A stretch of 11,559 nt of DNA from an uncultured Clostridia bacterium (GTDB lineage: Bacteria > Bacillota > Clostridia > Peptostreptococcales > Anaerovoracaceae). A program made the position numbers and the translations under genes. The stretch covers positions 1 through 11,559 of the forward strand of contig CALBZG010000034.1 in the NCBI GenBank assembly GCA_937889655.1, written 5' to 3'. Of this stretch, positions 1 to 6,863 are shown piece by piece (the stretch's first letter is position 1; each line of letters starts with the position of its first letter). Under the pieces are notes generated by a model. It did not search any database and was not told the origin of the DNA. It saw only the letters and a program-made list of their open reading frames with translations.

Positions 1-1
1 C

Positions 2-787
2 ATTAAAAATACAACGAAGAAGGCTGGTCTGAAACTCAAAGACTTACTGAAGATCGTGGCATCGTTCGTCGAAGTCATCAGGCTCCGTTCAGTGCGTCTG
101 CTGATATATGCGGCCATATCGTATCTCATAGGATATTCGGTATATTGTGCTGACAGAATGTATTTTTTTACTTTCAATCTGGATATGAGCGCCTACGAAA
201 TCAGCTTGATCATGGGTCTGATCACATTGTCAGGACTCGTTTTTATGCCGTTTATTTTGTTTCTAGCCAGGCGATTTGATAAACGGGCGGTGTGCATCGG
301 CGGACTGTCCGTAAGCGCTGCGATCATGTTCGCTATGGGACTGATGGGAATAGAAACCTATCTCGGCGTCATCGTGTTTTCGGTATTCTATACTGTCGGC
401 TCCGCAGCTTATTGGCAGCTCATGCCGGCTATCATATATGACGTATGTGAAGTGGATGAACTGGTGTCAGGAAAAAAAAGAGCGGGAAGCATTGCATCGC
501 TGCTGGCTCTCTCCGAATCAGGAAGCCAGGCCATTGGATTCTTATTCCTGGGGATCGTACTTGATCTGGCCGGATTCAAAGAAGCAGCCGCCATTCAAAC
601 AGATAGAGCCTTGGCCTGGTCGGAATATTGTTTTTCGATCATACCGGCACTATTCATATTTACAGCGGCTTTTATGATATATCGATATCCGATAGGTAAA
701 AAAATATTCAATGAAGTCCTGGAAGCCCTTGCCTTGAAGGAACAAGGAGAACAAATCGATCTGTCAAAATTTAAAATGTTAATATAA
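2..787 (+). CDS. GPH-family (MFS) sugar/cation symporter, 5'-truncated
   Basis: This is the C-terminal half of a membrane transporter that is cut by the left edge. The frame stays open to base 2, so the GTG at 56 is an internal codon and not a start; about 261 residues are visible against roughly 450 for the family. The visible part has about six hydrophobic helices (for example LLIYAAISYLIGYSVYCA and a stretch around IGGLSVSAAIMFAMGL). The segment PAIIYDVCEVDELVSGKKR, followed by AGS, resembles the conserved loop of glycoside-pentoside-hexuronide:cation symporters, which has an acidic pair and then a G-K-R motif. Members import sugars or glycosides with Na+ or H+ at the cytoplasmic membrane; the substrate cannot be read from this fragment. 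It ends 21 bases before prmA on the same strand with no terminator between, so read-through is possible. Family call fairly sure, substrate unknown. Confidence 0.8.
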   Translation: MKNTTKKAGLKLKDLLKIVASFVEVIRLRSVRLLIYAAISYLIGYSVYCADRMYFFTFNLDMSAYEISLIMGLITLSGLVFMPFILFLARRFDKRAVCIGGLSVSAAIMFAMGLMGIETYLGVIVFSVFYTVGSAAYWQLMPAIIYDVCEVDELVSGKKRAGSIASLLALSESGSQAIGFLFLGIVLDLAGFKEAAAIQTDRALAWSEYCFSIIPALFIFTAAFMIYRYPIGKKIFNEVLEALALKEQGEQIDLSKFKMLI

Positions 788-808
788 TTCAAAACAGGAG
801 ATGAATGA

Positions 809-1780
809 ATGGAATATATCAAAATTGAGATTTTTACCAGCATACCGGGAGTGGAGGTTGTTACTGCAGCGTTGCTTGATATGGGCATTACAGAAAGCAT
901 TGTTGAAAGCCCGCTTGATGTGGAAGAACTGCTGGAAAAGAAAAATGAGTATGATTGGGATTATGTTGATCAGTCGGTCATCGAGCTTGGAGACAGTGAA
1001 CCCAAAATAGTCCTTTATTTTGAAAAAACCGAGGAAAACAAAGCCCTGGCGCAGGAAATAAAACTCAAAATGATGTTCTTGAAAAGCAAGGAACTGGAAG
1101 GCTTTTGGAACTGGGAACTGGATCTGGGCCGGCTTTATGTCGAGACTAGCACAATAGAAGACAGCGGCTGGAAAGACGGATGGAAGGAATTTTTCAAGCC
1201 GAAGAAAATAACGGATTCCATAGTTGTCAAACCCACCTGGGAAGTGTACGATAAAAAAGCAGGTGAAATCATTTTGGAGATCGATCCGCAAACAGCCTTC
1301 GGCACCGGCACCCACGAAACCACCTCTTTATGTTTAAAGCTTCTGGAGAAGCAAGGGGTATCCGGTAAAAGCGTTCTGGATCTGGGGACGGGATCAGGTA
1401 TTCTGGCTATAGCAGCAGGGCTGCTTGGGGCACGTGATGTCCTGGCAACGGATATCGACCCGGAGGCATTGAAAATCGCCAGTGAAAACGTCGAATTAAA
1501 TCGCATGGACAAACTGGTAAAGCTGCAACAGAGCGATCTGACAAAAGGCATCGATTTCAAAGCAGATATCGTTTTAGCGAACCTTATCGCTGAACTTGTC
1601 AAAAAAGCCGCCGCAGACGTCAAAAGGTGTCTTAATCAGAATGGCGTCTTTATCAGCAGCGGAATATTGACAGACTTAAAGGAAGATGTGGCTTTCGCTC
1701 TTAAAGAATCGGGTTTTGAAATAATAGAAATAATGGAGGAAGGCGAGTGGTGCGCCATTGCCGCAAAATCAAATGAATAG
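809..1780 (+). CDS. prmA: Ribosomal protein L11 methyltransferase PrmA
   Basis: PrmA is a cytoplasmic SAM-dependent methyltransferase that trimethylates amino groups of ribosomal protein L11. The 323-residue product has the N-terminal L11-recognition region (residues 1 to about 100) and a class I methyltransferase domain. The signatures visible are GWKEFFKP near residue 130, DPQTAFGTGTHETT from residue 159, the SAM-binding glycine loop VLDLGTGSG at 189-197, the acidic ribose-binding region ATDIDPEA near 213, and VLANLIAELV from 255, which takes the place of the usual catalytic-loop motif. The ATG at 809 has AGGAG at 796-800 with 8 bases of spacing. ATGs at 801 and 805 are in other frames, and the frame opened at 801 stops at 1010. 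The slightly longer N-terminal part compared with enterobacterial PrmA (about 293 residues) is usual in clostridia. rsmE starts inside its last codons. Confidence 0.95.
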   Translation: MEYIKIEIFTSIPGVEVVTAALLDMGITESIVESPLDVEELLEKKNEYDWDYVDQSVIELGDSEPKIVLYFEKTEENKALAQEIKLKMMFLKSKELEGFWNWELDLGRLYVETSTIEDSGWKDGWKEFFKPKKITDSIVVKPTWEVYDKKAGEIILEIDPQTAFGTGTHETTSLCLKLLEKQGVSGKSVLDLGTGSGILAIAAGLLGARDVLATDIDPEALKIASENVELNRMDKLVKLQQSDLTKGIDFKADIVLANLIAELVKKAAADVKRCLNQNGVFISSGILTDLKEDVAFALKESGFEIIEIMEEGEWCAIAAKSNE

Positions 1781-2510
1781 ATTTTTTGTTGAAAAATTCA
1801 ATATCGGGAACGACAGCATCGTCATTGATAATAAAGATGATATCCACCATATCAAAGATGTGATCCGTCTTAAGGAAAACGACTATATCATTATTAGCGA
1901 TTCCAACCAATTTGAATATACGTGTCAGATCATATTCATCGGATCAGAAGAAATAGAAGCGCGGATTATGGATAAGCAAAAATTTGCACGAGAGCCGAAA
2001 ATCCGCGTCACATTGTTTCAGGGCATTCCGAAACAGGATAAAATGGAGACCATCGCTCAAAAATGCACGGAACTTGGCCTTGCAACTTTGGTTCCGGTTT
2101 TTATGGACAGAACGGTAGTAGTAGATAATGGCGAATACTGGAAAAAGGTAGTGAGACTTCAGAGCATTGCAGAAGAAGCTTCAAAACAATGTCAGAGAGG
2201 CATCGTGCCCGAAATCAGGCAGGCATGCGACAGCAAAAGCATGATAGAAAGACTCCACAACTTTGATCTGGTTATTTTCCCGTATGAGGAAGAACAGTAT
2301 TTTACGATCAAAAACCTTCTGAGAGGGATTCCTGTGAACCCCATCGACATCGCAGTCATCATAGGCCCTGAGGGCGGATTTTCGGAACGAGAGGCTGCAG
2401 CTGTCAAAGCAGCCGGGGGAAGAGCTGTATCCCTTGGCAAAACTATATTAAGAACCGAAACGGCCGGGATCGCAGCGTTGGCCATGATCATGTACGAATT
2501 GGAGATGTAG
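1773..2510 (+). CDS. rsmE: 16S rRNA m3U1498 methyltransferase RsmE
   Basis: RsmE is a SPOUT-class enzyme that N3-methylates U1498 of 16S rRNA in the 30S subunit with SAM. The product (245 residues from this start) begins MNRFFVEKF, the typical N-terminus, and has a PUA-like RNA-binding region to about residue 70. The C-terminal knotted SPOUT domain carries EEASKQCQR at 134-142, IIGPEGGFS near 196-204 and SLGKTILRTETAG at 220-232, which form the SAM-binding trefoil knot. I chose the ATG at 1773, which overlaps the prmA stop (ATGAATAG) and implies translational coupling. A TTG at 1758 in the same frame would add five residues (MPQNQ) and sits nearer the GGAGGAAGG at 1735-1743, so it cannot be excluded. 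Co-location with prmA and mtaB, both also modifying the translation apparatus, agrees with the call. Confidence 0.93.
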   Translation: MNRFFVEKFNIGNDSIVIDNKDDIHHIKDVIRLKENDYIIISDSNQFEYTCQIIFIGSEEIEARIMDKQKFAREPKIRVTLFQGIPKQDKMETIAQKCTELGLATLVPVFMDRTVVVDNGEYWKKVVRLQSIAEEASKQCQRGIVPEIRQACDSKSMIERLHNFDLVIFPYEEEQYFTIKNLLRGIPVNPIDIAVIIGPEGGFSEREAAAVKAAGGRAVSLGKTILRTETAGIAALAMIMYELEM

Positions 2511-2516
2511 CGATAA

Positions 2517-3872
2517 ATGAAAGTAGCCTTCCATACCCTTGGATGTAAAGTGAACCAGTATGAAACAGAAGCCCTGAGAGAGCAGTTCATCGATAGGGGC
2601 TTTGTTGTTGTGCCTGAGGATACTTATTCAGATGTCTACGTCATCAATACATGTTCAGTGACGAATCTTGCAGACCGTAAATCCCGACAGTATATACGAC
2701 GTATGAAAAAGGTCAATCCGGAAAGCATAATAGCAGTAACAGGCTGTTACGCTCAGCTGAAGCCCGAGGAGGTCGGCGAAATCGAGGGAGTCAATATCAT
2801 CTGCGGAACCAATGAAAAACATCATTTGCTGAAGTATGTCATGGAGTTTATGGAGCAAAAACACCGGCATGCAGCCTTTTACAGAAGGCCTTATGAAGAC
2901 CTGACGGAATATGTGGAAACCGGTATCGTGCGATCCATGGAATCCCGGACCAGGGCGTATATTAAAGTGCAGGAGGGCTGTGACAGGTTCTGCTCATACT
3001 GTGTTATTCCTTATGCCAGAGGTGCAGTCAGGAGCCGGGATCCGGCCAGCATTATGGAGGAGGCTGCCGCCCTGGTGGAAGCAGGCTTTAAAGAAATCAT
3101 TCTGACCGGCATCAATACAGCGCTATACGGCATGGAAAAGGGGTTTTCCGGGGATCATGCTTCAGCTTTAAAAAATCTTGAAGTTGGCGAAGATGAAAAG
3201 GGTATCAGGATACTTCTTTCTCTTTTGGACAAAATGGAAGGGGATTTCCGTGTCAGGCTGAGCTCGCTGGAACCCACGGTGATCAATAGCGATTATGTGA
3301 AGCAGCTGCTTTCATACCGCCGGTTATGCCACCATCTGCATCTTTCACTGCAGTCGGGCAGTAATGAAATATTGAAAGCAATGAACAGACGCTACGACAT
3401 GGCGGAGTACAAACGAATTTTAGAGGTTTTGCGCCGCTTCGACAGAAACTATGGGATCACCACGGATATCATCGTTGGATTCCCAGGGGAGACTGAAGCG
3501 CAATTCAAAGAGACCGTTGATTTTATCCAAAGCGAAGCCTTTTGCAAGGTCCATGTGTTTAAATATTCAAAGAGGGAAGAAACAAAAGCATCTGCTATGT
3601 TGAATCAAGTTTCAGGACTCGTTAAAAATCAACGAAGCCGGATATTATCAGAGATCGCAGAAGAATCCGCCTTGCGGTTTTATCAAAATAATATCGGAAC
3701 AAATAGAGTGGTGCTGTTTGAAGAATATAACGCGAAAAGTAGAATAAACACAGGGTATACAGATAATTACATCAGGGTATATGTCGAATCCGATATCAAC
3801 CTTGAAAACACCTTCAGAAGCGTCCGAATGACTGCGCCGTTTCTTGACGGAATGAGAGGGGAATGCTTGTAA
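2517..3872 (+). CDS. mtaB: tRNA t6A37 methylthiotransferase MtaB
   Basis: MtaB is a radical-SAM enzyme with two iron-sulfur clusters that converts t6A to ms2t6A at position 37 of ANN-decoding tRNAs. The 451-residue product has an N-terminal MTTase domain with three cluster cysteines, C10 (HTLGCKVNQYE), C46 (INTCSVTN) and C77 (TGCYAQ). The radical-SAM CxxxCxxC motif is C155, C159, C162 in EGCDRFCSYCVIPYARG. GFPGETEAQF lies further on, and a C-terminal region (about 385-451) fits a TRAM RNA-binding domain. HTLGCKVNQYE at the start and the size separate it from MiaB and RimO. A GGAG at 2501-2504, inside the end of rsmE, precedes the ATG; the gap from the rsmE stop is 6 bases, so the two are one transcriptional unit. 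Confidence 0.93.
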   Translation: MKVAFHTLGCKVNQYETEALREQFIDRGFVVVPEDTYSDVYVINTCSVTNLADRKSRQYIRRMKKVNPESIIAVTGCYAQLKPEEVGEIEGVNIICGTNEKHHLLKYVMEFMEQKHRHAAFYRRPYEDLTEYVETGIVRSMESRTRAYIKVQEGCDRFCSYCVIPYARGAVRSRDPASIMEEAAALVEAGFKEIILTGINTALYGMEKGFSGDHASALKNLEVGEDEKGIRILLSLLDKMEGDFRVRLSSLEPTVINSDYVKQLLSYRRLCHHLHLSLQSGSNEILKAMNRRYDMAEYKRILEVLRRFDRNYGITTDIIVGFPGETEAQFKETVDFIQSEAFCKVHVFKYSKREETKASAMLNQVSGLVKNQRSRILSEIAEESALRFYQNNIGTNRVVLFEEYNAKSRINTGYTDNYIRVYVESDINLENTFRSVRMTAPFLDGMRGECL

Positions 3873-3895
3873 AATTCATAAATGAGTAGTATGAT
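3867..3895 (+). promoter_or_regulatory. Candidate sigma-A promoter for the HIT gene
   Basis: TTGTAA at 3867-3872, which overlaps the mtaB stop codon, and TATGAT at 3890-3895 are separated by exactly 17 bases. They match the sigma-A consensus at 4 of 6 and 5 of 6 positions. Transcription would begin near 3902, leaving a leader of about 55 bases before the HIT start at 3958. The gap after mtaB (85 bases) is much larger than the other gaps in this cluster, which fits an internal promoter. This is a pattern match only. Confidence 0.45.
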
Positions 3896-3957
3896 TCAAC
3901 GTAAGGCAGCAGTGGTAGCCAAAGAGATATCAAATACCATCATAAGGAGGACAGCAT

Positions 3958-4299
3958 ATGTCGGATTGTATATTTTGCATGATCGCCAATAAAGAAATTC
4001 CATCGAATATCGTTTACGAAGACGACAAAATCATGGTGTTTCATGATCTGGAGCCACAGGCGCCGGCTCATGTGCTCATGATCTCGAAAAAGCATATTCC
4101 TTCCCTGGATGCAATAGCAGAAGAGGACCAGGAGCTTTTAGGCTATATGATTTTAAAAGTGAAAGATATTGCGGAGATGCTTGACATGAAAAATGGTTAT
4201 CGGCTGGTGAATAATTGTGGCGAAGACGCATTGCAGACGGTGAAGCACCTTCATTTCCACATTTTGGGCAAACGGAAGATGGGTTGGCCTCCGGGTTGA
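3958..4299 (+). CDS. HIT-family (histidine triad, HINT-type) hydrolase
   Basis: This is a small cytoplasmic histidine-triad protein of 113 residues, the normal length for the HINT branch, whose members hydrolyse adenosine phosphoramidates and aminoacyl-adenylates. It begins SDCIFCMIANKEIPS with the C4/C7 pair common in bacterial HINT proteins. The catalytic triad HLHFH (H97, H99, H101) is followed by ILGKRKMGWPPG, the usual C-terminal tail. The physiological substrate is not known from sequence. A near-ideal AAGGAGG at 3944-3950 sits 7 bases before the ATG. In clostridia this gene regularly lies between mtaB and rpsU, as here, which suggests a housekeeping link to translation (for example clearance of adenylates), but that link is inference. 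Confidence 0.93.
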   Translation: MSDCIFCMIANKEIPSNIVYEDDKIMVFHDLEPQAPAHVLMISKKHIPSLDAIAEEDQELLGYMILKVKDIAEMLDMKNGYRLVNNCGEDALQTVKHLHFHILGKRKMGWPPG

Positions 4300-4359
4300 C
4301 TTCGATGAAAACATCCTTGATAAAAAATCTAATAAAAAGCAAAACGAATATACTTAAAA

Positions 4360-4379
4360 ATCTTGCTTATATGCAAGAT
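4360..4379 (+). repeat. Inverted repeat over the rpsU -35 region
   Basis: ATCTTGC at 4360-4366 and GCAAGAT at 4373-4379 are perfect 7-bp complements separated by TTATAT. No T-run follows, so it is not a usual intrinsic terminator for the HIT gene. It covers the whole -35 box (4363-4368) of the rpsU promoter and most of the left half of the spacer, the classic place for a repressor operator. The binding protein is unknown. Confidence 0.6.
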
Positions 4380-4391
4380 ATTTAGTATAAT
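4363..4391 (+). promoter_or_regulatory. Sigma-A promoter of rpsU-yqeY
   Basis: TTGCTT at 4363-4368 and a perfect TATAAT at 4386-4391 are spaced by 17 bases. Transcription should start near 4398, giving a leader of about 64 bases before the rpsU ATG at 4462. This is the best promoter match on the plus strand in the left half of the window. Confidence 0.75.
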
Positions 4392-4443
4392 CTTTCTGTT
4401 GTAGGCAAAAGAAACCGTTCAGAACTGCAAGTACTACAAAGTC

Positions 4444-4453
4444 AGGAGGTGAT
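4444..4453 (+). promoter_or_regulatory. rpsU: Extended Shine-Dalgarno of rpsU
   Basis: AGGAGGTGAT is complementary over 10 bases to the anti-Shine-Dalgarno end of 16S rRNA (AUCACCUCCU). It ends 8 bases before the ATG at 4462. It is longer than the other ribosome-binding sites in the window, which suits a highly expressed ribosomal protein, and it fixes the start of this short gene. Confidence 0.85.
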
Positions 4454-4461
4454 TTGGGAAC

Positions 4462-4641
4462 ATGGCACAAGTAATTGTTAGAGAAAATGAAAGCTTGGAA
4501 AGTGCTCTTAAGAGATTTAAGAGATCATGTGCAAGAGACGGCGTTATGTCGGAACTTCGCAAAAGAGAGCATTATGAAAAGCCGAGCGTAAAGAGAAAGA
4601 AGAAGTCCGAAGCCGCTAGAAAAAAGGCAAGGAAATTCTAA
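4462..4641 (+). CDS. rpsU: 30S ribosomal protein S21
   Basis: This short gene encodes 59 residues beginning MAQVIVRENESLESALKRFK and ending in a very basic tail (VKRKKKSEAARKKARKF). Both are diagnostic of bS21, the small basic protein of the 30S subunit that sits near the anti-Shine-Dalgarno end of 16S rRNA and helps initiation. The length is standard for Firmicutes (57-60). It has its own promoter, a structured leader candidate and a 10-base Shine-Dalgarno. The stop TAA at 4639-4641 is 17 bases before the yqeY start, and the two genes are usually co-transcribed, as appears here. Confidence 0.96.
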   Translation: MAQVIVRENESLESALKRFKRSCARDGVMSELRKREHYEKPSVKRKKKSEAARKKARKF

Positions 4642-4658
4642 TAAAGAGGTGTTTTTAA

Positions 4659-5105
4659 TTGACCTTAAAAGATAGATTGATGGCTGACTTCAAAGAATCC
4701 ATGAAGCAAAAGGATGAAGTCAAAAAAAATACAGTAAGCTTGGCCCGTGCAGCTATAAAGCAGTACGAGGTCGATAACAGGGTGGAGCTTGAAGATGCGG
4801 ATATTGTTAAAATACTGCAGAAGCAAGTAAAAATGAGAAAAGACGCCCTTGCTGATTTTGAAAAAGCAGGAAGAACGGATCTTGCTGACGCCTATAAAGC
4901 AGAAATAAAGGTACTTGAAACATATTTGCCTGAGCAGATGTCCAAAGATGCGATCCTGGATGTTGTCAAAGCCACTGCTGCCGAACTGGGAGTAGAAAGC
5001 GGAAGGCAGAACATGGGAAAGCTCATGGGTCCAGTAATGGGCAAACTGAAGGGATTGGCCGATGGCAATGATGTTAAAAAAGTCATCGAAGAATTTCTTG
5101 GATAA
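4659..5105 (+). CDS. yqeY: GatB/YqeY domain-containing protein
   Basis: The 148-residue product matches the YqeY family: MTLKDRLMADFKESMKQKD at the N-terminus, a charged helical bundle, TYLPEQMSKDAI near 88-99, and the C-terminal region MGKLMGPVMGKLKGLADG near 119-136. The C-terminal part resembles the tail domain of GatB, the amidotransferase subunit that contacts Glu-tRNA(Gln) or Asp-tRNA(Asn). For the free-standing protein a tRNA-related role is suspected but not established. The start is TTG at 4659, preceded by AAAGAGGTG at 4643-4651; no ATG gives the conserved N-terminus. Its position right after rpsU is conserved in Firmicutes. A hairpin terminator follows 15 bases after the stop. Confidence 0.92.
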   Translation: MTLKDRLMADFKESMKQKDEVKKNTVSLARAAIKQYEVDNRVELEDADIVKILQKQVKMRKDALADFEKAGRTDLADAYKAEIKVLETYLPEQMSKDAILDVVKATAAELGVESGRQNMGKLMGPVMGKLKGLADGNDVKKVIEEFLG

Positions 5106-5120
5106 ATACTAAACATTCTG

Positions 5121-5151
5121 ACGGCGCGGCATTGACTGCGCCGTTTTAGTT
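5121..5151 (+). terminator. Rho-independent terminator after yqeY
   Basis: ACGGCGC at 5121-5127 pairs with GCGCCGT at 5138-5144 around a 10-base loop, followed by an interrupted T-run (TTTTAGTTT starting at 5144). It closes the rpsU-yqeY transcript and separates it from lysE. The T-run is imperfect, so some read-through is possible. Confidence 0.75.
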
Positions 5152-5182
5152 TGCCGCCATATATTCGGATTTGCGGCGATAT

Positions 5183-5188
5183 AGGAGG
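5183..5188 (+). promoter_or_regulatory. Ribosome-binding site deciding the LysE start
   Basis: AGGAGG lies 6 bases before the GTG at 5195. The frame stays open upstream to a TTG at 5171, but that would put this site inside the coding sequence and add eight charged residues in front of the conserved N-terminal membrane helix, so GTG 5195 is preferred. Confidence 0.8.
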
Positions 5189-5194
5189 TCAAGT

Positions 5195-5812
5195 GTGCAA
5201 TATTTTTTACAAGGCCTGACGATGGGCTTGGCCTATGTGGCTCCGATAGGGCTTCAGAATATGTTTGTCATCAACACAGCCCTGACCCAGAAGAAAAGCC
5301 GGGTCTATGCCACTGCTTTGATCGTGATATTCTTTGATATCACTCTGGCATTGGCCTGTTTCTTTGGTATCGGGGCGATCATGGAGAAATCCCGCCTATT
5401 GGAGATGGGCATCCTTTTGATCGGCAGTATCATCGTTGTCTGGATCGGTTTCAGTCTGCTCCGGGACAAAACAACTCTTGATACATCCACGGATGTGTCT
5501 ATACCCCTTGCCAAGGTGGTCACCACGGCCTGCGTGGTGACCTGGTTCAATCCCCAGGCACTTATTGATGGCAGCATGATGCTGGGCGCTTTCAGAGCCA
5601 CTTTGCCCCCTGAAGAGGCTTACAAATTTATTTTGGGAGTAACGTCGGCATCATTCATGTGGTTTATGGGGATATCAACAGTCATATTATTTTTCAGCGC
5701 CAAAATAACGAATAAAACTCTTAGAATAATCAATATTATTTGCGGCATCGTAATCATATTTTATGGTGTCAAGCTAGGCTGGAATTTTATGCAGCTGGCC
5801 GCCGGGTTTTAA
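5195..5812 (+). CDS. LysE/ArgO-family amino-acid exporter
   Basis: The 205-residue product is an integral inner-membrane protein of the LysE superfamily, which exports basic amino acids such as lysine and arginine. The N-terminus MQYFLQGLTMGLAYVAPIGL then QNMFVINTAL is the family signature, with the PIGLQN motif at 17-22. WFNPQALIDG at 117-126 corresponds to the second conserved motif (NP followed by an Asp) in the third to fourth helix. About six hydrophobic segments are visible and the length equals ArgO/LysE (about 205). The start is GTG at 5195, set by AGGAGG at 5183-5188. Substrate specificity cannot be decided. No LysG/ArgP-type regulator gene and no lysine riboswitch are seen nearby. 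The next gene begins 19 bases after the stop, so it heads a likely three-gene unit. Confidence 0.88.
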   Translation: MQYFLQGLTMGLAYVAPIGLQNMFVINTALTQKKSRVYATALIVIFFDITLALACFFGIGAIMEKSRLLEMGILLIGSIIVVWIGFSLLRDKTTLDTSTDVSIPLAKVVTTACVVTWFNPQALIDGSMMLGAFRATLPPEEAYKFILGVTSASFMWFMGISTVILFFSAKITNKTLRIINIICGIVIIFYGVKLGWNFMQLAAGF

Positions 5813-5830
5813 GTTGAAAGGACTCAACAA

Positions 5831-6823
5831 ATGGATAATAAGGTTGTAGAGTGGCTGCTTGAGGAAAGCAATCCGTCCGTAAGGTACTTTGCTTTAAAGG
5901 ACTTGATTGATTTGCCTACAAGCGATCCGTCAGTGGCGAAAGCTGAAAAAAGCATCATGCAAAGAGGAGCAGTTCCTGAAATACTGGTAAGGCAGAATGA
6001 TGATGGTTCCTGGGCGGATCCGGATAAATTCTATATGAATAAGTATAAAGGATCCATATGGACAGTTTTGACCCTCTCCGAACTGGCGCCGGACCCAAAT
6101 GACCCGAGAGTCCAAAAAGCCTGCGAATTCATTTTCGAATATTCCCAGGACCCTGAAGGCGGCGGATTTGCATATAAAAGAAGCGCAAAAACCGGAAGAG
6201 GCCTTAAAAGTGCAGTGATACCATGCCTTACCGGCAACATGGTGTATGCGCTTATCAAACTGGGATACGTCGACGATGAAAGAGTTAAGCAGGCAATCGA
6301 TTGGATCGTTAACTATCAGCGTGCTGATGACGGAATAGAGGAAACCCCAAAAGGGAAGTTCTACACTCGATATGATAGCGGCTGCTGGAGCCAGCATTCC
6401 TGCCATATGGGCGTGGCAAAATCATTCAAGGCGCTTGCGGCGATCCCTCCGCAAAAACGGACTAAGGATATCGATAATAAAATCGGCATTCTGGCTGAAT
6501 ACTTCCTTCTGCATCATATTTATAAAAGGAGCCATGATTTGTCAAAAGTAGCGCGTCCGGGATGGCTGAAATTCGGATTCCCCTTGATGTATCAGACGGA
6601 TGTTCTGGAACTGCTCGGAATATTTGCGGATCTGGGAATAAAAGATCCGAGGCTGGAAGATGCTTTGGAAATCACAGCGAACAAAAGATTGAAAGACGGC
6701 AAGTGGCTGCTGGAAAACTCGTTTAATGGAAAAACGACCATCGATATTGAGAAAAAAGGCGAACCTTCCAAATGGATAACATTGTGCGCACTGAAAATTT
6801 TGAAAAAATATGATTTACAATAA
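5831..6823 (+). CDS. Alpha/alpha-toroid (prenyltransferase/squalene-cyclase-repeat-like) protein, function unknown
   Basis: This 330-residue soluble protein has no signal peptide. It contains repeats resembling the QW repeats of squalene-hopene cyclases and prenyltransferase beta subunits: RQNDDGSW at 54-61, YSQDPEGGGF at 104-113, YQRADDGI at 162-169 and LKDGKW at 287-292, each joined to a helical hairpin. It probably folds as an alpha/alpha barrel. The DXDD acid motif of class II terpene cyclases is absent, and the protein is about half the length of squalene-hopene cyclase (about 630). A cluster of Cys and His stands out: PCLTGN (C132), CWSQHSCHMG (C185, H189, C191, H192), HHIYKRSHDL (H228, H229, H235), which could bind metal or be catalytic. 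Similar clostridial proteins are sometimes labelled NifH in databases, which this sequence does not support. ATG at 5831 follows AAAGGA at 5817-5822. It sits between two exporter genes with short gaps (18 and 40 bases). Reaction and substrate are unknown. Confidence 0.75.
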   Translation: MDNKVVEWLLEESNPSVRYFALKDLIDLPTSDPSVAKAEKSIMQRGAVPEILVRQNDDGSWADPDKFYMNKYKGSIWTVLTLSELAPDPNDPRVQKACEFIFEYSQDPEGGGFAYKRSAKTGRGLKSAVIPCLTGNMVYALIKLGYVDDERVKQAIDWIVNYQRADDGIEETPKGKFYTRYDSGCWSQHSCHMGVAKSFKALAAIPPQKRTKDIDNKIGILAEYFLLHHIYKRSHDLSKVARPGWLKFGFPLMYQTDVLELLGIFADLGIKDPRLEDALEITANKRLKDGKWLLENSFNGKTTIDIEKKGEPSKWITLCALKILKKYDLQ

Positions 6824-6863
6824 AGATGGGTTAAAACTGAGATGAGAAAAAGGAGTATATCCC

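Noticed and set aside
801..1010. ATG-started frame MNEWNISKLRF over the start of prmA
   Set aside because: It overlaps prmA in another frame, has no family features, and PrmA with its own ribosome-binding site explains the region.
779..1315. Long minus-strand open frame opposite prmA (178 residues)
   Set aside because: No recognisable motif and no ribosome-binding site; it is the antisense shadow of an unmistakable PrmA coding sequence. The same applies to 1135-1623, 2192-2590, 5930-6406, 9386-9772 and 10961-11470.
5153..5177. GCCGC/GCGGC inverted repeat before lysE as a riboswitch or operator
   Set aside because: Only 5 bp with a 15-base loop and alternative registers; it does not match the lysine riboswitch, so I make no call.
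5831..6823. Annotation of the toroid protein as nitrogenase iron protein NifH
   Set aside because: There is no P-loop, no Switch II DxxG-type motif and no nitrogenase cysteine pattern; the QW-like repeats point to an alpha/alpha toroid instead.
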